From: an uncultured Clostridia bacterium
GTDB taxonomy: Bacteria; Bacillota; Clostridia; TANB77; CAG-508
Assembly (NCBI GenBank): GCA_947626205.1
Contig: CANQRO010000078.1
Span: 1 to 5,288 of the forward strand
DNA: 5,288 nucleotides
Direction: 5' to 3'
The notes below the pieces were generated by a model. That model did not search any database, had not been told where the DNA came from, and saw only the letters and a list, made by a program, of their open reading frames with translations. The position numbers and the translations under genes were made by a program. Positions within the stretch are counted from its first letter, which is position 1; each line of letters opens with the position of its first letter. Of the stretch, positions 1 through 4,286 are shown one piece after another.

Positions 1-795
1 ACTGTAACATCAACAGATGGTAGTGAAGTAAGTGATACTTGTACTGTAAAAGTAACTACATTAATGTCAAGTATAGCGAAACCAGGTGACTATGTAAAAT
101 ATAAACCAGAGGGAAAAGAATTTACGATTACACCAGAGCAAACAGGACAAAACGAAAATCAAACATTTAATACAGATAATTATAATGACTTATGGCAAGT
201 ATTATATAATGATAATGAACATGGTTTACAAATTATAAGTACAAAAAATGTTGCAAACTTAAGAATTGGGAATAGTACAATAGACGGAGCAAGAACTGGA
301 TATAATAACTGCGTAGAAACATTGAACAGTTTTTGTACAAATTATGTTGATCTAAGGTATGCCGAAAGTGGAAGGTCAGTAGGAAGTAAGAAAGAAGATA
401 AAGTAGAGGGAACAGTAGAATTAGAATTTGAACATAATGGAAGTAAAGATAGCGGTTGTAAGCCAGCTATGGAAACTGATAGAGAAGATTATGAAGCAAT
501 GTTAGCAGCAAAAAGTCAAAATGATAATGGTATAGCTATTACAGGTAGTACGTACTATTATGCACAAAGACAAATATGGTTAAAGACACGTTTTCAAATT
601 GTTTCGGTTACGGAATATCAAGGAGAGCCATGGATTGGTGGAGGATCGTTGTTAAATTTGCATGAGGATGGAGCAACCTTTGATGCTTATGGTATCTCTT
701 TAGGAGTGCGACCATGTATAACTTTAAAAAGGGGAATACAAGTAATAGGGGATGGAAAAATAAATTCTCCGTTTGAATTAAGTCCAATTCAATAA
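1..795 (+). CDS. Surface protein, C-terminal part (5' end outside window); paralogue of the gene at 2102-3349
   Basis: The reading frame is open from base 1, and its first 21 codons match the end of the Ig-like domain of the downstream paralogue (residues 152-172 there). The ATG at 64 corresponds to internal Met173 of that paralogue and has no Shine-Dalgarno sequence, so I treat the gene as truncated by the window rather than starting there. What is visible is the last strand of a group-2 bacterial Ig-like domain and a complete C-terminal domain. That domain has a DLWQVLYND motif, a Cys pair in NNCVETLNSFC, a further SGC, a YYYAQRQ motif and a GVRPCITL motif near the end. This pattern resembles the DUF6273-like modules of clostridial surface proteins, but that assignment is from memory and tentative. 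The missing N-terminus is inferred to carry a pilin-like anchor as in the paralogue. Function unknown; probably cell-surface exposed. The gene ends five bases before a strong terminator. Confidence 0.8.
   Translation, partial: TVTSTDGSEVSDTCTVKVTTLMSSIAKPGDYVKYKPEGKEFTITPEQTGQNENQTFNTDNYNDLWQVLYNDNEHGLQIISTKNVANLRIGNSTIDGARTGYNNCVETLNSFCTNYVDLRYAESGRSVGSKKEDKVEGTVELEFEHNGSKDSGCKPAMETDREDYEAMLAAKSQNDNGIAITGSTYYYAQRQIWLKTRFQIVSVTEYQGEPWIGGGSLLNLHEDGATFDAYGISLGVRPCITLKRGIQVIGDGKINSPFELSPIQ
574..702 (+). other. Hypervariable, A-poor 43-codon core of the upstream surface protein
   Basis: This segment lies between the conserved YYYAQRQ and GVRPCITL motifs. It is the only long stretch where the two paralogues cannot be aligned without several gaps, yet it is exactly as long (43 codons) as its counterpart at 3131-3259. 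From base 598 onward about 25% of bases are A, against roughly 40% in the 120 bases at 421-540. Shared anchors are W (second position), FQ, a GG pair and one F in an A-x-F-x-A context. Confidence 0.6.
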
Positions 796-799
796 GAAT

Positions 800-834
800 A
801 AAATAGTTCACTTCAAAATGAAGTGAACTATTTT
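800..834 (+). terminator. Intrinsic terminator after the upstream surface-protein gene
   Basis: A perfect 15-bp inverted repeat, AAAATAGTTCACTTC at 800-814 and its complement at 820-834, encloses a 5-base loop (AAAAT). The right arm ends in TTTT and the left arm starts with AAAA, so it could work in both directions. It starts 5 bases after the stop codon at 793-795 and lies upstream of the pyrB promoter, so it separates the two units. Confidence 0.85.
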
Positions 835-873
835 AAAAATTAAAAAGTTTTGTTTAAAAATATCGAAAAATAC

Positions 874-902
874 TTGTACATTTTTTTTATGAGTGCTAAA
901 AT
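874..902 (+). promoter_or_regulatory. Probable pyrB promoter with extended -10
   Basis: A -35-like TTGTAC (874-879), a 17-base spacer and a -10 TAAAAT (897-902) preceded by TG at 894-895 (extended -10, TGC TAAAAT) form a good vegetative-sigma promoter. Predicted transcription start is near 909, which gives a leader of only about 25 bases before the pyrB ATG. The upstream 15-mer AAAAATACTTGTACA (866-880) is repeated exactly at the walR promoter (3379-3393). No PyrR-binding loop or attenuator hairpin is visible in the short leader. Confidence 0.7.
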
Positions 903-933
903 TAAAAAAATGTCTAAAAAAGGAGATAATAAA

Positions 934-1809
934 ATGAATGTATTAAATTTAGATGATTTTAGCACTGAAGAAATTAATCACATTTTAGATTTAGCAGAAG
1001 AATTTAAAAATGGAAAAAAGGTAGATTATCAAGGTAAAAAAATTGTATCTAATTTGTTTTTTGAACCTTCTACTAGAACTCATTACAGTTTTGATATGGC
1101 TGCTTTAAAATTAGGATGTAAAACACAAAATTTTGATGCGGGAAATTCTAGTTTAAAAAAAGGAGAAAGCTTGTATGATACTGTAAAAACTTTTGAAATG
1201 TTTGGAACAAATGCTGTAGTTATAAGGCATGTTGAAAATGAGTATTATAAGCAATTAGTTGAAAAAATTAATATTCCTATATTAAATGCAGGTGATGGAA
1301 CAGGAAATCATCCAAGTCAATCTTTATTAGATCTATTAACTATTAGACAAGAATTTGGAAAATTTGAAGGATTAAAAGTTGTAATAGTAGGGGATATTGC
1401 TCATTCAAGAGTTGCACATACAAATTTTAAAATTATGCAAAGGTTAGGTATGACAGTATATACATCAGGTCCACTTGAATATAAAGAAGAAGGATACAAT
1501 TATGTGGATTTCGATGAAATTATAGATCAAGTTGATGTAGTAATGCTTCTTAGAGTACAACATGAAAGACATACTGAAGCTATGAAAGAAACAGTAGAAG
1601 AATACCATGCAAGATATGGATTAAATTCAGAAAGAGTAGCTAAAATGAAAGAACATGCAATTATTATGCATCCAGCACCATTTAATAGAAATGTAGAAAT
1701 TGCAGACGATGTTGTAGAGTGTGAAAAGTCTAGAATTTTTAAGCAGGTACAGAATGGTGTATTTATAAGAATGGCATTACTTCATATGGTTTTAGGAGAA
1801 AATGTATAA
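934..1809 (+). CDS. pyrB: Aspartate carbamoyltransferase, catalytic subunit
   Basis: This cytosolic enzyme condenses carbamoyl phosphate with L-aspartate to N-carbamoyl-L-aspartate, the committed step of de novo UMP synthesis. The protein has 291 residues, slightly below the usual 300-310. The carbamoyl-phosphate-binding motif FEPSTRTHYSF has STRT at 46-49, and SSLKKGE (72-78) supplies the active-site lysine borrowed by the neighbouring subunit. RH is at 98-99, HPSQ at 126-129 and a conserved Arg at 159. The aspartate-domain residues R207 and Q209 lie in LLRVQHERH, and HPAPFNRNVE is at 246-255. HPAP followed by NR-VE is typical of Gram-positive PyrB and separates it from ornithine carbamoyltransferase. 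The start is ATG 934, because AGGAG (921-925) lies 8 bases upstream. An in-frame ATG at 850 lies upstream of the predicted promoter and would add a non-conserved 28-residue tail. No pyrI or other pyr gene adjoins, and the gene has its own promoter and terminator. All key residues are present. Confidence 0.96.
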   Translation: MNVLNLDDFSTEEINHILDLAEEFKNGKKVDYQGKKIVSNLFFEPSTRTHYSFDMAALKLGCKTQNFDAGNSSLKKGESLYDTVKTFEMFGTNAVVIRHVENEYYKQLVEKINIPILNAGDGTGNHPSQSLLDLLTIRQEFGKFEGLKVVIVGDIAHSRVAHTNFKIMQRLGMTVYTSGPLEYKEEGYNYVDFDEIIDQVDVVMLLRVQHERHTEAMKETVEEYHARYGLNSERVAKMKEHAIIMHPAPFNRNVEIADDVVECEKSRIFKQVQNGVFIRMALLHMVLGENV

Positions 1810-1876
1810 AATTATAATATAATTTAAATAAAAAGTATTTTGAATAAAATTAATTCAAATAATAAAACAAAGATAC

Positions 1877-1923
1877 AACCATATAAAGCATAGAATATTA
1901 ATGCTTTATATGGTTTAATTTTT
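1877..1923 (+). terminator. Intrinsic terminator after pyrB
   Basis: A perfect 15-bp inverted repeat, AACCATATAAAGCAT (1877-1891) and its complement (1901-1915), encloses a 9-base loop and is followed by TAATTTTT. It lies 67 bases beyond the pyrB stop. The rest of the 292-base gap between pyrB and the next gene holds very AT-rich sequence, then the promoter and leader of the 415-residue gene. No other gene or structured RNA is evident there. Confidence 0.85.
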
Positions 1924-1982
1924 ACTTAAGTTTATAGAGAATTATATAAGATAATAATTATAATAAAAATAAATATAAAATG

Positions 1983-2012
1983 TTGACAAGATAATAAAAG
2001 TAATCATATAAT
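1983..2012 (+). promoter_or_regulatory. Consensus promoter for the 415-residue surface-protein gene
   Basis: A perfect -35 TTGACA (1983-1988) and a perfect -10 TATAAT (2007-2012) are separated by 18 bases, an exact vegetative-sigma consensus with near-optimal spacing. Predicted start is near 2019, giving a leader of about 83 bases before the ATG at 2102. The gene is therefore probably transcribed strongly and independently of pyrB. Confidence 0.8.
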
Positions 2013-2029
2013 ATAAACATAAACAAGAC

Positions 2030-2048
2030 AGTGTGAAATAAAGTGTGA
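2030..2048 (+). repeat. Direct repeat AGTGTGA x2 in the leader of the surface-protein gene
   Basis: AGTGTGA occurs at 2030-2036 and again at 2042-2048, a 12-base period, just downstream of the predicted transcription start. A pair of like-oriented half-sites about one helical turn apart is the geometry used by OmpR-family regulators, but the match could be chance in so AT-rich a leader. Confidence 0.4.
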
Positions 2049-2101
2049 CAAATAGCACATAATATAAGTAAAAATTATATAAGAGAGGAAAACTAAAGAA
2101 A

Positions 2102-3349
2102 ATGGTTACAGAAAAAGTAAGAAATATATTGAAAGAAAAAGGAGTAACACTAATTGCGCTAGTAATAACAATAATAGTATTATTAATATTGGCAGGAATA
2201 ACACTAAATTTAGCATTAGGTAAAGATGGAATAATAGCACGAGCAAAGGATGTTGCACAAAAATATAAAGAAGCTGAGCAAAATGAGCTTAAACATTGGA
2301 ATGAATTAGAAAACCAATTGTTAAATATTGCAGGGAAAAATGACACAGAAACTAATAATACAAAGCTTATAAAGAAAATAGAGTTAAGCAAGCACGCTAC
2401 TTCAATTGAAAAAGGAAAAAATGAGACACTAGAAGTAACAATAGAACCGGAATATGCTGAAAATAAAGAATTAAAATGGGATAGTAGTAATCCACAAGTA
2501 GCAACGGTAGAAAATGGAGAAATAACAGCGTTAGAAGTAGGAACAACTGAAATTACTGTAACATCAACAGATGGTAGTGAAGTAAGTGATACTTGTACTG
2601 TAAAAGTAACTACATTAATGTCAAGTATAGCTAAGCCAGGAGATTATGTAAAATATAAACCAGAGGGAAAAGAATTTACGATGACACCAGAACAAACTGG
2701 ACAAGATAAAAATCAAACATTTAATACAGCTAATTATAATGACTTATGGCAAGTATTATATAATGATGATGAACATGGTTTACAAATTATAAGTACAAAT
2801 AATGTTGAGATGCTAATTATAGGGTTGAATGATAATATAGACGGAGCAAGAACTGGATATAATAACTGCGTAGAAACATTGAACAGTTTTTGTACAAATT
2901 ATGTTGATCCAAGATATGCAGAAAGTGGAAGATCAGTAGGAAGTGAAAAGAAAGATAAAGTTTCGGAAACAGTAGAATTACCATTTGAATATAATGGGAA
3001 TGCAGATAGTGGTTGTTTATTAGCTTCAGAGGCTACACAAGAAGATTATGATGCAATGTTAGCAGCAAAAAGTCAAAATAATAATGGTATAGCTATTACA
3101 GATGGGCAGTACTATTATGCACAAAGACAGTTGTGGAAACATGACGTACAAACCCATAATTTTCAAGTGCGTATTGTTAGACAAGATGCTTTAATTCTTG
3201 GCGGTACGTTTATTGAGTTTAGGAATGCTGATAGTGCTTCGTTTAATGCTATGGTTTGCGGAGTTCGTCCTTGTATAACTTTAAAAAGTGGTATGCAAGT
3301 TACGGGAAGTGGAACAAAAGATTCTCCATTTGAATTAACTCCAATGTAA
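2102..3349 (+). CDS. Pilin-like anchored surface protein with group-2 Ig-like domain and variable C-terminal domain
   Basis: A 415-residue protein of unknown function, probably displayed outside the membrane. Residues 1-14 form a basic leader ending in KG. Residues 15-39 are a continuous hydrophobic segment (VTLIALVITIIVLLILAG...), as in type IV pilin-like proteins. Cleavage after Gly14 is possible, but the Glu usually at mature position 5 is Ala19. Residues 41-75 look helical and charged. Residues 88-171 match a bacterial Ig-like group-2 domain (LKWDSSNPQVATVENGEITALEVGTTEITV). Residues 173-415 form the C-terminal domain, with DLWQVLYND (214-222), Cys256, Cys264, Cys305, YYYAQRQ (337-343), a variable core (344-386) and GVRPCITL (387-394). 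The Cys residues could form disulfides. An AGAGGA at 2084-2089 lies 12 bases before the ATG, a slightly long spacing. It has its own promoter and is a paralogue of the gene ending at 795. It may be an adhesin or minor pilin-like protein; no partner genes for pilus assembly are visible. Confidence 0.85.
   Translation: MVTEKVRNILKEKGVTLIALVITIIVLLILAGITLNLALGKDGIIARAKDVAQKYKEAEQNELKHWNELENQLLNIAGKNDTETNNTKLIKKIELSKHATSIEKGKNETLEVTIEPEYAENKELKWDSSNPQVATVENGEITALEVGTTEITVTSTDGSEVSDTCTVKVTTLMSSIAKPGDYVKYKPEGKEFTMTPEQTGQDKNQTFNTANYNDLWQVLYNDDEHGLQIISTNNVEMLIIGLNDNIDGARTGYNNCVETLNSFCTNYVDPRYAESGRSVGSEKKDKVSETVELPFEYNGNADSGCLLASEATQEDYDAMLAAKSQNNNGIAITDGQYYYAQRQLWKHDVQTHNFQVRIVRQDALILGGTFIEFRNADSASFNAMVCGVRPCITLKSGMQVTGSGTKDSPFELTPM
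2555..3349 (+). repeat. Second copy of a ~795-bp direct repeat (first copy at 1-795)
   Basis: Bases 2555-3349 repeat 1-795 in the same orientation, offset about 2554 bases. The first 77 bases (1-77 and 2555-2631) are identical, as is a 73-base block (280-352 and 2837-2909). Between these, divergence is scattered, with an in-frame codon insertion in the second copy before 2837. The repeat breaks down in the variable core and resumes at GVRPC. The first copy continues past the left edge, so its full length is not known from here. Confidence 0.85.
3131..3259 (+). other. Hypervariable, A-poor 43-codon core of the 415-residue protein
   Basis: Residues 344-386 sit between YYYAQRQ and GVRPCITL. The stretch is A-poor: 19 of the 93 bases at 3167-3259 are A, about 20%. 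Codons ending in T or G (gtg, cgt, gtt, acg, ggt, tcg) replace the A-ending codons of the rest of the gene. The core adds a Cys at residue 386 that the upstream paralogue lacks. Confidence 0.6.
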
Positions 3350-3386
3350 TATTAAAAATCAAATGAAATAAAAATTTTAAAAATAC

Positions 3387-3415
3387 TTGTACAAATAAAA
3401 TATCTATGATATATT
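3387..3415 (+). promoter_or_regulatory. Probable walR promoter with extended -10
   Basis: TTGTAC (3387-3392), a 17-base spacer and TATATT (3410-3415) preceded by TG at 3407-3408 form an extended -10 promoter with the same architecture as the pyrB one. The -35 region shares the exact 15-mer AAAAATACTTGTACA. Predicted start is near 3422, inside the loop of the inverted repeat at 3397-3446, so the promoter's own transcript lacks the left arm of that repeat. Confidence 0.7.
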
Positions 3416-3449
3416 ACTTTATAGTAAAGAAAATCATAGATATTTTTTT
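3397..3449 (+). terminator. Terminator-like inverted repeat overlapping the walR promoter
   Basis: A perfect 14-bp repeat, AAAATATCTATGAT (3397-3410) and its complement (3433-3446), encloses 22 bases that contain a smaller hairpin (TTACT-TTAT-AGTAA, 3414-3427). The right arm runs into seven T (3443-3449). It is the only terminator candidate within 100 bases of the end of the 415-residue gene. The stem has only two G-C pairs, so it is weaker than the other terminators in the window. It could alternatively be a DNA operator. Confidence 0.55.
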
Positions 3450-3474
3450 AAAGAAAGTCAGAGGGGTGTTACTT

Positions 3475-4206
3475 ATGGATGAACAAGTAATAGATCAAGA
3501 CAAAAAAACTATTTTAATTGTAGATGATGAGCAACATATAGTTGATATTCTTGTATATAATTTAGAAAAAGAAGGATATCGTACATTACAAGCAAATGAT
3601 GGATTAACTGCAGTAGATATTGCACTTAACCAAAAACCAGACCTTATTTTACTAGATATAATGCTTCCAAAAATGGATGGACTTGCTGTATGTAAAAAAA
3701 TTAGACATACACTAAATGTACCAATTTTAATGCTAACAGCAAAAGATGAAGAAATAGATAAAATATTAGGGTTAGAATTGGGTGCAGATGATTATGTTAC
3801 AAAGCCATTTAGTGTAAGAGAATTGATGGCAAGAATAAAAGCAAATTTGAGAAAAGTAGAAGTTGCATCTCTTAATTTAGAAAATGAAAAAGATGGAAAT
3901 ACAAATAAAATTATAGTAGGAGATTTAACTTTAGATTTAGATAAATTTGAAGTAAGAGTAAAAGGTGAAGTAGTAGATTTAACTCTAAGAGAATTTGAAG
4001 TATTAAAATATTTAGCAAACCAACCAGGACAAGTTATTACAAGAGAAGTTTTACTAGAAAAAGTTTGGGGATATGAATATTATGGAGATATTAGAACGGT
4101 TGATGTAACAGTTAGAAGAATACGTGAAAAAATAGAAAAAGATACATCAGCTCCAAAAATATTGATTACAAAAAGAGGAGTAGGCTATTATATTGCATCG
4201 AAATAA
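3475..4206 (+). CDS. walR: OmpR-family response regulator, WalR (YycF)-like
   Basis: A cytosolic DNA-binding regulator of 243 residues, close to the family's usual 230-240. The N-terminal receiver domain (about 12-127) has the acidic pair D17-D18, phosphoacceptor D61 in LLDIMLPKMDG, T88 and K110 in TKPF. The C-terminal winged-helix domain (about 146-241) has LTLREFEVL and the recognition region GDIRTVDVTVRRIREKIE, ending in TKRGVGYY. The stretches EIDKILGLELGADDYVTKPF and VWGYEYYGDIRTVDVTVRR fit WalR better than PhoP. WalR-type regulators control cell-wall hydrolases and wall homeostasis. GAGGGG at 3461-3466 lies 8 bases before ATG 3475. An in-frame ATG at 3406 is upstream of the predicted transcription start and is rejected. 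The N-terminus has about ten residues more than Bacillus WalR before the first strand. The partner kinase follows after an 80-base gap. Confidence 0.9.
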   Translation: MDEQVIDQDKKTILIVDDEQHIVDILVYNLEKEGYRTLQANDGLTAVDIALNQKPDLILLDIMLPKMDGLAVCKKIRHTLNVPILMLTAKDEEIDKILGLELGADDYVTKPFSVRELMARIKANLRKVEVASLNLENEKDGNTNKIIVGDLTLDLDKFEVRVKGEVVDLTLREFEVLKYLANQPGQVITREVLLEKVWGYEYYGDIRTVDVTVRRIREKIEKDTSAPKILITKRGVGYYIASK

Positions 4207-4216
4207 AAAGCAGGAT

Positions 4217-4253
4217 AAATCGGAAATCAGCAATAGTCTGATTTCCGATTTTT
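4217..4253 (+). terminator. Intrinsic terminator between response regulator and kinase genes
   Basis: A perfect 14-bp inverted repeat, AAATCGGAAATCAG (4217-4230) and its complement (4238-4251), encloses a 7-base loop (CAATAGT) and runs into five T (4249-4253). It begins 11 bases after the walR stop and ends 33 bases before the kinase GTG. It has the most G-C pairs of the hairpins here, so it should stop or reduce transcription into the kinase gene. Confidence 0.8.
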
Positions 4254-4272
4254 AGTTATGCCATGAAAAAGA

Positions 4273-4278
4273 GAGGAG
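4273..4278 (+). promoter_or_regulatory. Ribosome binding site that selects the GTG start of the kinase
   Basis: GAGGAG lies 8 bases before GTG 4287. The in-frame ATG at 4263 has no purine-rich site upstream, and this GAGGAG would lie inside its coding sequence. The GTG is therefore preferred. Confidence 0.7.
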
Positions 4279-4286
4279 AGCAAAAA

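Noticed and set aside
574..702. Diversity-generating retroelement as a firm call for the variable cores
   Set aside because: No reverse transcriptase or template repeat is in the window, and the two cores need internal gaps, unlike two variable repeats copied from one template. Kept only as a hypothesis.
64..795. Treating ATG 64 as the true start of a 243-residue protein
   Set aside because: The frame is open to the window edge, upstream codons match the paralogue's Ig-like domain, and there is no ribosome binding site before 64.
850..933. Longer pyrB from ATG 850
   Set aside because: It starts upstream of the predicted promoter, lacks a ribosome binding site and adds a non-conserved Lys-rich tail. 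ATG 934 has AGGAG at 8 bases.
1839..1859. Small inverted repeat TTTGAAT/ATTCAAA after pyrB
   Set aside because: It has only 7 bp with one G-C pair and no T-run. This is likely by chance in such AT-rich sequence, and a much better terminator follows.
1942..2391. Minus-strand 149-codon open frame
   Set aside because: It is antisense to the pilin-like gene and its promoter region. Its Phe/Ser/Tyr-rich product is what complementing A-rich coding sequence gives.
3406..3474. Longer response regulator from ATG 3406
   Set aside because: That ATG lies before the predicted transcription start, and the extra residues come from the hairpin region. ATG 3475 has a good GAGGGG site.
4263..4286. ATG 4263 as kinase start
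   Set aside because: No Shine-Dalgarno sequence precedes it, and the only good site lies inside the extension, placed for GTG 4287.
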